Of a stretch of DNA of 64,000 nucleotides, positions 51,213-59,582 are shown piece after piece (the stretch's first letter is position 1; the number at the start of each line of letters is the position of its first letter). The DNA is from Lentzea aerocolonigenes (GTDB lineage: Bacteria; Actinomycetota; Actinomycetes; Mycobacteriales; Pseudonocardiaceae): assembly GCF_000974445.1 (NCBI RefSeq), contig NZ_BBOJ01000008.1, forward strand, positions 186,001-250,000, read 5' to 3'. Position numbers and translations under genes: made by a program. The notes beneath the pieces were generated by a model. The model saw nothing but the letters and a program-made list of their open reading frames with translations. It searched no databases and was not told the DNA's origin.

Positions 51213-52577
51213 ATGATCCGCAAGACGATGACCACCGCGATCGTCGGCGTGATCCTCGCTCTCGGTGCGATTCCCGCCAGCGCGGACACCCGCCTCGACG
51301 TCCGCGACCTCGCCGCCGCGAACCTCGGCAAGACGACCTGCGACACCAACAGCCTCGGTGGCCGCGGCTTCATGGACAGCTGCCGCCTCCAGCACGCCTG
51401 GTGCGCGGACTTCGCCAGATGGGTCTGGGGCAACCGGAACCTCTACACGGACCGGCTGAACCCCGCGGCAGGCAGCTTCTACCTCTACGGCGAGCAGAAC
51501 GGCACGATCCACAAGGACGCGTCGTACGTCCCGCAGGTCGGTGACGCGATCGTCTACGACTACTTCGGTGCCGGCCGGGCCAAGCACGTCGCCCTCGTCG
51601 ACGCGGTCAACGCCGACGGCACGATCCGCGCGATCAACGGCAACTCCGGCGGCACCACCGAGATGAACTCGACCGTCCGGTACTCGACCGGTGTCGGCCG
51701 CGTCGGCCAGGTGATCAACGGTCAGACCGTCTCCGCGTTCGTGAGCCCTGTCGGTGCCGGCAACGTCCGTTCCGCCGTGTCCCGCATCGGCGTCCGCTTC
51801 ACCGACTCGTCCGTCCACGTCAAGGAGGGCAACCTCTACGACGGCTGGCTCAACGAGTACGGCGGCGGTGTGGTGAAGTCTGAAGTGGACGGTGACATGA
51901 TCGGTGTCCTGACCACGTCCGGTGACCTGTTCGTCAAGCAGGGCAACCTCTACGAGACCTGGTACAACCAGGCCGGTGGCGTGAAGGACTTCTCGCTGGA
52001 GTCGTCGAAGGGCCGCGTCGGCATCGTGCGCACCGACGGCACCGTCGCGGTGAAGGAAGGCGGCCCGCAGGGCACCTGGGTCGAGCAGATGGGCAATGCC
52101 AAGGAAGTCGAGCTCTCCGGCGACTACCTCGGTGTGGTCAGCAACGACAGCACCGCGTACGTGAAGAAGGGCAACCTGTACGAGTCCTGGACGACGCAGC
52201 TCGGTGACGTCGCCGACCTGGAGATCTCGGCCGACCGGATCGGCGCGCTGCGCACGGACGGCACGCTGACGGTCAAGGACGGCGGCCTGTACGGGTCGTG
52301 GGTCGAGCAGACCAGCGGTGTCAAGGACTTCGACCTCTCCGGTGACTACATCGGTGTCGTGTTCAACGACGGGCTGGCCACGGTGAAGCAGGGCACCCTC
52401 TACGCGGGCTGGGTCAACCAGCTGGGTTCCGCGAAGGCCGTCGAGGTCAACGCCAAGGCCGGACGCATCGGTGTCCTGACCGACAACGGCGCGCTGACCG
52501 TGAAGGAAGGCGGCCCGTACGGCTCCTGGGTCGACCAGACGAGCGGCGTCGCAGAGTTCCAGCTGACCAACTACTGA
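51213..52577 (+). CDS. Secreted CHAP hydrolase with seven C-terminal repeats
   Basis: A 454-residue exported cell-wall hydrolase candidate. Residues 1-24 are a signal peptide (ends PASA). The CHAP domain (about 25-185) has the catalytic Cys64 in HAWCADFARW and His125 in AKHVALVDAV; GDAIVYDY is the usual turn before it. Residues 189-454 hold seven repeats of about 37-39 residues, each DxIGVLxxDGxLxVKxGxLYxxWVxQ in outline. These look like a beta-propeller or carbohydrate-binding array. CHAP enzymes cleave peptidoglycan cross-links or stems as amidases or endopeptidases. ATG 51213 has GGGGGG eight bases ahead. A terminator follows at 52589. Confidence 0.88.
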   Translation: MIRKTMTTAIVGVILALGAIPASADTRLDVRDLAAANLGKTTCDTNSLGGRGFMDSCRLQHAWCADFARWVWGNRNLYTDRLNPAAGSFYLYGEQNGTIHKDASYVPQVGDAIVYDYFGAGRAKHVALVDAVNADGTIRAINGNSGGTTEMNSTVRYSTGVGRVGQVINGQTVSAFVSPVGAGNVRSAVSRIGVRFTDSSVHVKEGNLYDGWLNEYGGGVVKSEVDGDMIGVLTTSGDLFVKQGNLYETWYNQAGGVKDFSLESSKGRVGIVRTDGTVAVKEGGPQGTWVEQMGNAKEVELSGDYLGVVSNDSTAYVKKGNLYESWTTQLGDVADLEISADRIGALRTDGTLTVKDGGLYGSWVEQTSGVKDFDLSGDYIGVVFNDGLATVKQGTLYAGWVNQLGSAKAVEVNAKAGRIGVLTDNGALTVKEGGPYGSWVDQTSGVAEFQLTNY

Positions 52578-52588
52578 TCGGGGGACGA

Positions 52589-52620
52589 GAGGGCCGCGGG
52601 GTGAAGATCCCGCGGCCCTC
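52589..52620. terminator. Terminator hairpin after the CHAP gene
   Basis: GAGGGCCGCGGG (52589-52600) pairs perfectly with CCCGCGGCCCTC (52609-52620), a 12-bp stem with an 8-nt loop. It spans a possible upstream GTG start (52601) of the next frame, arguing for translation from ATG 52631. Confidence 0.85.
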
Positions 52621-52630
52621 TCGCGCATTC

Positions 52631-53080
52631 ATGAACGACATCCTGCTCAGGGCCGCCAGCTGGGTCGGCGTGCCGTACAGCCAGGAAGCGCTGCACACCA
52701 ACGAACACGGCACCTACCGCACCGACTGCTCCGGCTACGTCTCCATGGCGTGGGGACTCACCTGCGCCCGCGGGGGCCTCAACACCGTCGACCTCGTCGG
52801 GGTGAGCACACTCATCACGAAGGACGAGCTCCAGCCGGGGGACGTGCTGATCGACGCGAACGGGGACCGCACCACCCGGCACGCCACGATTTTCGTGGGC
52901 TGGGCCGACGTCCGCCGCGAGTCGTACTGGGCCTTCGAGCAACGCGGCGGGTACGGCACCACGATCAGGGTCGTGCCGTACCCGTACGACGACCGCGCCG
53001 ACAACTACCGGCCGTACCGGCGGCCACGGCTGGTGGCAGCCGGTCAGACGAGCCAGACCGCGGTGTCCGGCGGCAGCTGA
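52631..53080 (+). CDS. NlpC/P60-like cysteine hydrolase, no signal peptide
   Basis: A 149-residue domain with the NlpC/P60 layout: an N-terminal helix (MNDILLRAASWVGVPYSQ), catalytic Cys33 in YRTDCSGYVSMAWGL, GDVLIDANGD, and the catalytic His84 in RHATIFVGW. There is no signal peptide, unlike typical cell-wall NlpC proteins, so it may be exported by another route or act in the cytoplasm. ATG 52631 is preferred over GTG 52601 because the latter lies in the terminator loop; no Shine-Dalgarno precedes either. It sits directly behind the CHAP gene and overlaps the convergent alpha-glucosidase by 37 bases. Confidence 0.75.
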   Translation: MNDILLRAASWVGVPYSQEALHTNEHGTYRTDCSGYVSMAWGLTCARGGLNTVDLVGVSTLITKDELQPGDVLIDANGDRTTRHATIFVGWADVRRESYWAFEQRGGYGTTIRVVPYPYDDRADNYRPYRRPRLVAAGQTSQTAVSGGS

Positions 53081-54636
53081 TCGCCGTCCATCGGGCCGGA
53101 CGACAGCAGCACCTGCCCGGGAGGCAGCGGCACGGACGCACCCGACGTGTTCAGAGCACAGATCAGCCCGCCACCCTTGCGGCGGAACGCGAAGCAGCCC
53201 GCCGGGGCGCCGTACCACTCGAGCTCCTCGCCGGAGAACGCCGCGTTGGACTTCCGGTGCTCCAGCGCCTCGCGGTACAGCGACAGCATCGAACCGGGGT
53301 CCTCGAGCTGGGCCTCCGCGGTGAGGTGGTCCCACTCGTTCGGCTGCGGCAGCCACGTGTTCACCGCCGTGGAGAACCCGAACGGCGGGGTCGTGCCCTC
53401 CCACGGGATCGGCACGCGGCAGCCGTCACGGCCGCGCTCGGTGTGGCCGGAGCGCTCCCAGGTCGGGTCCTGCAGGGCCCAGTCCGGCAGCTCCACGTTC
53501 GGCAGGCCGAGCTCTTCGCCGTTGTAGAGGTAGATCACGCCTGGGAGCGCCAGTTCGACCAGCGTCATCGCGCGGGCCCGCTGCTCGCCCAGCGCGCCGC
53601 CGCCGTAGCGGGTCACGTGCCGCACCACGTCGTGGTTGGACAGCGTCCACGTGGCGGGCGTGCCGGTGAGAGCCACGGCGCCCAGCGAGTGCTCGATGGC
53701 CGACCGCACGGCGTCTGCGTCGAAGCCCGCCTCGACCAGGCGGAAGTTGAAGCCCAGGTGCAGCTCGTCGGGACGGACGTAGGCGGCGAAGCGCTCGTCG
53801 TCCTTCACCCAGATCTCGCCGACGGCCATCGTGCCGGGGTAGCCGTCCATGACCTTGCGGATCATGCGGTGGATCTCGTGCACGCCGTCGTTGTCGAAGC
53901 GCGGGTCGTGCGCGTCGTCGGACAGCACGCCGGGCACCTGGACGCGGATCTCCATGTCCGGCAGGCCCTCTGGCTTGGCCATGCCGTGCGCCACGTCGAT
54001 GCGGAAGCCGTCGACGCCGCGGTCCAGCCAGAAGCGCAGCGTGTGCTCCAGGTCGGCGCGGACCTCCGGGTGGTCCCAGTTGAGGTCCGGCTGCTCCGGC
54101 GCGAACAGGTGCAGGTACCACTGGCCGTCGGGCACGCGGGTCCAGGCGGGGCCGCCGAATACGGAGACCCAGTTGTTCGGCGGCTGCGAGCCGTCGAAGC
54201 CGCGGCCCTCGCGGAAGATGTAGCGCGACCGCTCCATGCTGCCGGGACCGGCCTGCAGCGCCTCCTGGAACCACTCGTGCAGGTCGCTCGTGTGGTTCGG
54301 GACCAGGTCGACGGTCACCCGGATGTTGTGCTCGTGCGCGTCCGCCACCAGCCGGTCGAACGCGGCCAGGTCGCCGAAGAGCGGGTCGACGTCGCGCGGG
54401 TCGGCGACGTCGTAGCCGTGGTCGGCCATCGGCGAGCGGTAGAACGGGGTGAGCCACAGGGCGTCGACCCCGAGCAGTTCCAGGTAGCCGAGGCGGGACC
54501 GGATGCCGTCGAGGTCGCCGACGCCGTCGCCGTTGGAGTCGGCGAAGGAGCGCACGTAGACCTGGTAGAAGACGGCGTCACGCCACCAGGCGGCCTCTTC
54601 GGCGATCTCGGGGGTGAGGTCGGAGGATCGTCGCAC
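53044..54636 (-). CDS. aglA: Alpha-glucosidase, GH13
   Basis: A 530-residue GH13 enzyme hydrolysing alpha-1,4 or alpha-1,6 glucosidic bonds of maltose, isomaltose or trehalose-related sugars. The catalytic nucleophile is D214 (DGFRIDVAHG), the acid/base E274 (AVGEIWVKD), and the transition-state Asp336 (TLSNHDVVRH); YQVYVRSFADSNGDGVGDL at the start is the region I hallmark of the oligo-1,6-glucosidase subfamily. It matches Rv2471 by position and strand relative to gdh and glbO. The start is a GTG at 54636. It is cytoplasmic, with no signal peptide. Confidence 0.95.
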   Translation of the reverse strand: MRRSSDLTPEIAEEAAWWRDAVFYQVYVRSFADSNGDGVGDLDGIRSRLGYLELLGVDALWLTPFYRSPMADHGYDVADPRDVDPLFGDLAAFDRLVADAHEHNIRVTVDLVPNHTSDLHEWFQEALQAGPGSMERSRYIFREGRGFDGSQPPNNWVSVFGGPAWTRVPDGQWYLHLFAPEQPDLNWDHPEVRADLEHTLRFWLDRGVDGFRIDVAHGMAKPEGLPDMEIRVQVPGVLSDDAHDPRFDNDGVHEIHRMIRKVMDGYPGTMAVGEIWVKDDERFAAYVRPDELHLGFNFRLVEAGFDADAVRSAIEHSLGAVALTGTPATWTLSNHDVVRHVTRYGGGALGEQRARAMTLVELALPGVIYLYNGEELGLPNVELPDWALQDPTWERSGHTERGRDGCRVPIPWEGTTPPFGFSTAVNTWLPQPNEWDHLTAEAQLEDPGSMLSLYREALEHRKSNAAFSGEELEWYGAPAGCFAFRRKGGGLICALNTSGASVPLPPGQVLLSSGPMDGDQLPPDTAVWLV

Positions 54637-54693
54637 GGGGGGTCATCCTGCCATTCGTATCGCTGCGAAAGGACCCGTTCGGGTGATGGGCGC

Positions 54694-55077
54694 TCAGGAC
54701 CAGCTGTTCATCAGACTGTTCGCGGCCATCTCCAGGTAGTCCCAGAGCTGCTTGCGGTGTGCCTCGTCCAGGCCGGCCTCGTCGACGGCGATCCGCATGC
54801 AGCGCAGCCACGCGTCGCGTTCGATCGGTCCGATCTTGAACGGCACGTGACGCATCCGCAGCCTCGGGTGGCCCCGGTTCTCCGAATAGGTGTGGGGGCC
54901 GCCCCAGTACTGCATGAGGAACAGCCGCAGGCGCTCTTCCGCAGGTCCGAGGTCCTCTTCCGGGTACAGGGGCAGGAGGATCTCGTCGGCCTTCACCTCT
55001 TTGTAGAAGCGCGCGACGATGCGGTGGAACGTCTCCTCGCCACCGACCTGTTCGAAGAAGCTCACGGGGTTGCCCAC
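54694..55077 (-). CDS. glbO: Truncated haemoglobin, group II (TrHbO)
   Basis: A 127-residue truncated haemoglobin. The group II pattern is visible: [63 protein letters not shown] read in parts, with the proximal His in RMRH and distal Trp and Tyr residues typical of TrHbO. It binds oxygen tightly and supports respiration or nitrosative stress defence in mycobacteria. GTG 55077 is chosen as the start, since upstream codons look unstructured. It lies 57 bases upstream of aglA on the same strand, as Rv2470-Rv2471. Confidence 0.95.
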   Translation of the reverse strand: MGNPVSFFEQVGGEETFHRIVARFYKEVKADEILLPLYPEEDLGPAEERLRLFLMQYWGGPHTYSENRGHPRLRMRHVPFKIGPIERDAWLRCMRIAVDEAGLDEAHRKQLWDYLEMAANSLMNSWS

Positions 55078-55215
55078 ACGTCCATCCTGACTCACGCCGG
55101 CCACCGCGCGCAGGCCGCCCCGCCTGTTCGTTTCGCCATAGGGGTGTGAACTGGCAGGACGCCGGGTGATCACCGTCTCGAATGGGTGTTCTAACTCACC
55201 CTGCGCCGTGCGCGG

Positions 55216-56124
55216 TCACTTCGCGGTGAAGCCGGCTTCCTCCAGCGCGGGCATCAGCTGCGCGCGCAGGTTGCGCTGGACCGCCCACTGCCGGCCCGGC
55301 CGCGTCTTCACGGTGACGCGCAGGGTGATGTTGTCGGCGGTGAACTTCTCCACGCCGAGCACCTCGGGCTTGGCCGTGATGTCCGTCTTGACCGGGTCCA
55401 TCTCCGCGACCTCGGAGACCTTGCGCTCCAGCACCTTGGTGGCCTCGGCGAGGTTCGCGCCGTAGCTCAGCGGCAGGTCGACGACCGCGACCGCGAAGCC
55501 CTGCGACGAGTTGCCGACGCGCAGGATCTCGCCGTTGCGGACGTACCAGACGGTGCCGCCCGTGTCCCGGATCGTGGTGGTGCGCAGCGCGACCGCCTCG
55601 ACAGTTCCGGTCGCCGGGCCGAGGTCGACGACGTCGCCGACGCCGTACTGGTCCTCCAGCAGCATGAACATGCCGGACAGGAAGTCCTTGACCAGGTTCT
55701 GGGCGCCGAAACCGATGGCGACGCCCAGGATGCCGGCCGAGGTCAGCACCGGTGTGATGTCCATGCCGACCACGATCATGATCTCCAGGAACGCTATTCC
55801 GAAGATCAGGATCGTCACGATCGACTTGAGCACCGAGCCGATGGTCTTCGCGCGCTGCTCACGGCGCTCGGAGATCAGGTTCCCGAGCGCCTGCGGTGCG
55901 CGTTCCCGCAACGGCTTGAGCAGGCCAGGCTTCTTGCCCTCCTTGCCCGGCGTCGTGATCCGGTCGATGACCTTGCGGAGCAGCGCCCTGATCACGATGG
56001 CGGCGATCAGGATCACGACGATCTTGATCGCGCCCGCCAGGATCGTGGGACCGTACTTCTCGAAGAAGTCGATCGCCTGGGCCGTCTTGTTCGCGGCGTC
56101 ATCCACGGGACTCTGCGCCAACAC
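55216..56124 (-). CDS. MscS-family mechanosensitive channel
   Basis: A 302-residue channel. Two or three membrane helices are seen (about 28-50, 96-115, 125-150), with the pore-lining GVAIGFGAQNLVKDFLSGMFMLLEDQYGVGD hallmark of MscS, followed by the cytoplasmic beta and alpha/beta domains. A charged loop (TPGKEGKKPGLLKPLRERAPQALG) separates the helices. It opens on membrane tension to release solutes. The start is GTG 56124 with AGGAGG ten bases ahead. It lies 14 bases after the oligopeptidase gene stop on the same strand and may be coupled to it. Confidence 0.92.
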   Translation of the reverse strand: MLAQSPVDDAANKTAQAIDFFEKYGPTILAGAIKIVVILIAAIVIRALLRKVIDRITTPGKEGKKPGLLKPLRERAPQALGNLISERREQRAKTIGSVLKSIVTILIFGIAFLEIMIVVGMDITPVLTSAGILGVAIGFGAQNLVKDFLSGMFMLLEDQYGVGDVVDLGPATGTVEAVALRTTTIRDTGGTVWYVRNGEILRVGNSSQGFAVAVVDLPLSYGANLAEATKVLERKVSEVAEMDPVKTDITAKPEVLGVEKFTADNITLRVTVKTRPGRQWAVQRNLRAQLMPALEEAGFTAK

Positions 56125-56138
56125 GTGGTCGTGCCCTC

Positions 56139-58235
56139 CTACAACTCCATGCCGGTGGCATTCGCGAGAAACGTCAGCTGGTCCACGGCGAGAGCGACCG
56201 TCCGGCTGACCGAACGGCCCGCGTGACCGACCTCGGTCTCGCGGCGGATCAGCACGGGGTGCTTGGTCGGATCACTTGACGAAGCGTGCTGCAGTGCCGC
56301 GCACATCTTCCTGGCGTGGTTGGGGTCCACACGAGAATCCGACTCGAACACCGTGAACAACACGGAAGGGTACTCAACGTCCGTTACCACTCGGTGATAA
56401 GGCGAGTAGGAGAGCAGCCAGTCCAGCTCCTCGGAAACGCTTGCGCTGCCGTACTCGTCGGCCCACAACCGTCCGAGCAGGAACTTCTCGTAGCGCACCA
56501 TGTCCAGCAGTGGCGCTGAGCACACCACGGCGGCGTAGAGCTCTGGCCGCTGGGTCAGCGCGGCGCCCACGAGCAGGCCGCCGTTGGAGCCGCCCATGAT
56601 CGCCAGCTGCTGGGGCGTGGTCCAGCCGTCGCGCACCAGGCGTTCCGCGGCGGCGTGGAAGTCGTCGAACACGTTCTGCTTGTTGGCGCGCATGCCGGCG
56701 ACGTGCCAGTCCTCGCCCTCCTCGTCGCCGCCGCGCAACGACACGTGCACCCACACACCGCCCGCTTCCACCCAGGCCAGCGTGGTCGCGCTGTAGCCGG
56801 GGCCGCGGCCGATCGCGAAGCCGCCGTAGCCGGTGAGCAGCGCGGGGCGGGGCAGGTCGGGCTTCTGCTCGCCGCTCACGACGAACATGCGGACGGTGGT
56901 GCCGTCCTTGGACGTGTACGCGATCTGCTGCGTCTTCACGGCCGGCAGCTCGACGCGGCCCGGCGAGGCCTCGTGCAGCACCGTTTCGCCGGTGGACGTG
57001 GAGAAGCGGTACACCGACTGCGGCGTGACGAAGTCCGTCCACCCGAACCACACCGTGTCCTGGTCGTGGCCGGTGTGCGCGTCCACGACGGACATGCCGT
57101 GCACCGAACCCGTGCCGGGCAGCGGGATCTGCCGCTGGTGCGCACCGGTCGCGGCGTCGTGCAGGTGCAGCTCGGACACCGCGTGCCGGGTGCGGGCGAC
57201 GACGAGGTCGCCGTCGAGCCAGCGCACACCGTCCAGCACGGAGTCCGGTTCCTCGCCGATGAGCTCGGTCCACTCGGTGGGGTTCGCCGGGTCCGCGACG
57301 CAGAGGCGCTGCCGCGGTGCGTTCAGGGTGGTGTGCAGGTAGAGCCTGCCATCGCGCGCGACGAACGCCGAGCACTGCACGCCGGCCTCGGACAGGATCA
57401 CGGGCTTGAGCTCGCCGTCGCCGTGCAGGTCCGCGATCCACACGGAGTCGTGCTTCGTCGTGCTCGGTGCACCGCTCACGATCAGCCAGCGGCCGTCCTG
57501 CGAGAGGTTGAGCGTGTAGTAGAAGGTGTGCTCCAGGCCGTCGCCGTGCACGTTGAGGTCCGTGTCCGGGTCGGTGCCGACGCGATGGCGCCACACGCGC
57601 CGATGGAACAGCTTCTCGTCGTCGGGCAGCAACGCCGGGTCGACCTGGCGTACGTAGTAGAACTCCTCACCGCCGGGCAGCCAGCCGATCGCGGAGTAGC
57701 GGCACCGGTCGATGGGGCCCTCGATGAGCTCGCCGGTCTCGACGTCGATGACGTGCAGCAGCGAGTGCTCGTTGCCGCCGATCGAGACCTGGTAGGCCAG
57801 CCGCGTTCCTTCGAGACTGGGGGACCAGCCGTCCAGCGTGGTCCTGCCGGACGGGTCGAGCGCGCTGACGTCGAGCAGCACGCGTTCGGTGCCGTCGGTC
57901 TCGCGCACCACGACGACGGGGTGGTCCTGCTCGGGACCGCGGCTCGTGAAGAACGCCCTGCCCGCGCGCCAGGTCGGGGTGGACACCGAACCCGTGCGCA
58001 TCAGCTCCTTCAGCCGCTCGCCCAGGCGTGCGCGGCCCGGCATCGCGTCCAACCAGGAGCGTGCGAGCACGTCCTGCGCCTGCGACCACGCTTCGGTGCG
58101 AGGGTCCGCGGTGTCCTCGAGCCAGCGGTACGGATCGGCGACTTCGCGCCCGTGAATCTGCTCGGCGAGGTTTAGCCGCTCGGCGATCGGGTAGATGATC
58201 GTCGCAGGCAGTGGAGTGGAAGGTGCCTCTGTCAC
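56139..58235 (-). CDS. Prolyl oligopeptidase family serine peptidase
   Basis: A 698-residue S9A peptidase, expected cytoplasmic, cleaving short peptides after proline. The N-terminal beta-propeller spans about 75-420. The alpha/beta hydrolase part carries the nucleophile Ser550 in MGGSNGGLL, the Asp in ESDSRVDPNH and the His in TEVGHAGRS. DPYRWLED near residue 35 is the family opening. GTG 58235 is chosen because it gives TEAPSTPLPATIIYP, the usual short lead; the frame continues upstream to 58328. Absent at this place in M. tuberculosis, so it is an insertion in the conserved block. Confidence 0.94.
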   Translation of the reverse strand: MTEAPSTPLPATIIYPIAERLNLAEQIHGREVADPYRWLEDTADPRTEAWSQAQDVLARSWLDAMPGRARLGERLKELMRTGSVSTPTWRAGRAFFTSRGPEQDHPVVVVRETDGTERVLLDVSALDPSGRTTLDGWSPSLEGTRLAYQVSIGGNEHSLLHVIDVETGELIEGPIDRCRYSAIGWLPGGEEFYYVRQVDPALLPDDEKLFHRRVWRHRVGTDPDTDLNVHGDGLEHTFYYTLNLSQDGRWLIVSGAPSTTKHDSVWIADLHGDGELKPVILSEAGVQCSAFVARDGRLYLHTTLNAPRQRLCVADPANPTEWTELIGEEPDSVLDGVRWLDGDLVVARTRHAVSELHLHDAATGAHQRQIPLPGTGSVHGMSVVDAHTGHDQDTVWFGWTDFVTPQSVYRFSTSTGETVLHEASPGRVELPAVKTQQIAYTSKDGTTVRMFVVSGEQKPDLPRPALLTGYGGFAIGRGPGYSATTLAWVEAGGVWVHVSLRGGDEEGEDWHVAGMRANKQNVFDDFHAAAERLVRDGWTTPQQLAIMGGSNGGLLVGAALTQRPELYAAVVCSAPLLDMVRYEKFLLGRLWADEYGSASVSEELDWLLSYSPYHRVVTDVEYPSVLFTVFESDSRVDPNHARKMCAALQHASSSDPTKHPVLIRRETEVGHAGRSVSRTVALAVDQLTFLANATGMEL

Positions 58236-58386
58236 CTTGTCAAGGGTAGCGGGCGATGAAAACCATCTCCGATAGGGAGCTGGTTCACCCCGGGTTTGAT
58301 CACACATCCATGACGCGTCACTTATCACACGTGATTTTTTGCTGGTAAGTGTGGTCTCCTATGGCTGAACCGGTGGAGGTGGTCGC

Positions 58387-59055
58387 GTGCCAGACCGACA
58401 ACCGACCCCTATCGGCGCCTCGCAGGCCGGCGAGACGGCGCCGACGGTGCCCCCATGCCGAAAACAGGCCGAACTGCGGGCAGTGCCCGATGGGGAGCGA
58501 GACGGGGGAGGTTCCGGTCAGACACCGGCGATTTTCCCCTGGGGAAGACGCAAGGTCCTGCTGCTGAACGCCACGTTCGAGCCGCTCACGGCCCTGTCAC
58601 TGCGCCGGGCGGTCGTCCTGGTGGTGTGCGGCAAGGCCGAAGTCGTGCACGGAGACGCCTCCGGGCTGGTGCTGCACTCGTCGAAGTCCGAGGTGCTCGT
58701 GCCATCCGTGATCCGGCTGAGCACCTACGTGCGGGTGCCTTATCGCGGTCGTGTGCCGATGACCCGTGCCGGGCTCATGCACCGGGACCGTTATCGCTGC
58801 GCCTACTGCGGCGGGCGGGCCGAGACGATCGACCACGTCGTGCCGCGCTCTCGTGGCGGACCTCACGCCTGGACCAACTGCGTCGCCTGCTGTGCGAAGT
58901 GCAACCACCGCAAGGCGGACAAGCTGCTGTCCGAACTGGGCTGGCGGCTGCGCGTCGTTCCCGCGGCGCCACGTGGTCCTCACTGGCGGCTGCTCGCCGG
59001 GGTGGCCGAGGCTGATCCGCAGTGGCTGCCGTACCTGGGTGAACCCGCGGCCTGA
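58387..59055 (+). CDS. HNH endonuclease (Rv2469c-like)
   Basis: A 222-residue protein. After a disordered N-terminus of about 50 residues, the fold begins at RKVLLLNATFEPLTALSLRRAVVLVV. The HNH core is YRCAYCGGRAETIDHVVPRSRGGPHAW plus CAKCNHRKAD, with Cys138, Cys141 and a second Cys pair binding structural zinc, and the catalytic His in TIDHVV. GTG 58387 has GGAGG six bases ahead; the overlapping frame from 58349 is not preferred. By position and strand it corresponds to Rv2469c. DNA cleavage is inferred; the cellular role is unknown. Its stop lies 14 bases from that of the convergent repeat protein. Confidence 0.93.
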   Translation: MPDRQPTPIGASQAGETAPTVPPCRKQAELRAVPDGERDGGGSGQTPAIFPWGRRKVLLLNATFEPLTALSLRRAVVLVVCGKAEVVHGDASGLVLHSSKSEVLVPSVIRLSTYVRVPYRGRVPMTRAGLMHRDRYRCAYCGGRAETIDHVVPRSRGGPHAWTNCVACCAKCNHRKADKLLSELGWRLRVVPAAPRGPHWRLLAGVAEADPQWLPYLGEPAA

Positions 59056-59069
59056 TCAGCGTTGCAGGG

Positions 59070-59582
59070 TCAGGCCGCGAGGGAGAAGTCGTTCTGGCGC
59101 GCGGTGATGCGCACGGAGTCGTTCGCGGTGATGCGGACCGAGTCGTCCATCGTGATGCGCACGGAGTCTTCACGCGCGGTGATGCGGACGCTGTCCTGCT
59201 GAGCGGTGATGCGCACGGAGTCGTCGAGCGCCGTGATCCGGACCGAGTCGTCGTGCGCGGTGATCCGGACCGAGTCGTCCATGGTGATCCGGACGGAGTC
59301 GTCGTGAGCGGTGATGCGCACCGAGTCGTCGTGAGCGGTGATGCGGACCGAGTCGTCCATGGTGATCCGGACCGAGTCCTCGGCCGTGATGCGCACGGAG
59401 TCGTCCATCGTGATGCGCACCGAGTCGTCGAGCGCCGTGATCCGGACCGAATCGTCAGCGGTGATCCGAACGGAGTCGCTCATCGTGATCCGGACGGAGT
59501 CACTGGCCGTAATACGCACTGAATCGTCCTTGTAGCTCGGAAGAGTGAAGGTCACGGCCTGGGGGCGGGTCATCGTGAACAT
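59070..59582 (-). CDS. DSVRIT repeat protein, 17 repeats (unknown function)
   Basis: A 170-residue protein that I do not recognise. Residues 1-19 (MFTMTRPQAVTFTLPSYKD) act as a lead; residues 20-163 are 17 tandem units of 8 or 9 residues, each beginning DSVRIT without exception; residues 164-170 (NDFSLAA) end the protein. Five units have the form DSVRITM(D/S), twelve DSVRITA plus one or two variable residues, often HD or LD. There is no Cys, Gly or Pro in the repeats and no signal peptide or membrane helix. ATG 59582 has an excellent GGAGG seven bases ahead. Codons for the invariant residues vary (Ser as TCG, TCC, AGC and TCA), so the repeat is kept by protein-level selection rather than recent copying. 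It interrupts the HNH-ctaJ order. A beta-solenoid, amyloid-like or multi-core peptide precursor is possible. Confidence 0.85.
   Translation of the reverse strand: MFTMTRPQAVTFTLPSYKDDSVRITASDSVRITMSDSVRITADDSVRITALDDSVRITMDDSVRITAEDSVRITMDDSVRITAHDDSVRITAHDDSVRITMDDSVRITAHDDSVRITALDDSVRITAQQDSVRITAREDSVRITMDDSVRITANDSVRITARQNDFSLAA

Noticed and set aside
58349-58567. A 72-codon frame overlapping the HNH gene start
   Set aside because: No clear ribosome site and an Arg/Pro-rich product; the HNH frame has GGAGG and a conserved domain.
59253-59522. Plus-strand frames antisense to the DSVRIT gene
   Set aside because: They repeat because the sense strand repeats; only the minus-strand frame has a Shine-Dalgarno and balanced codons.
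59070-59582. Possible CRISPR array at the regular 24-27-base repeats
   Set aside because: The repeats encode DSVRIT in one open frame with synonymous variation and have no spacer-like unique segments or cas genes.
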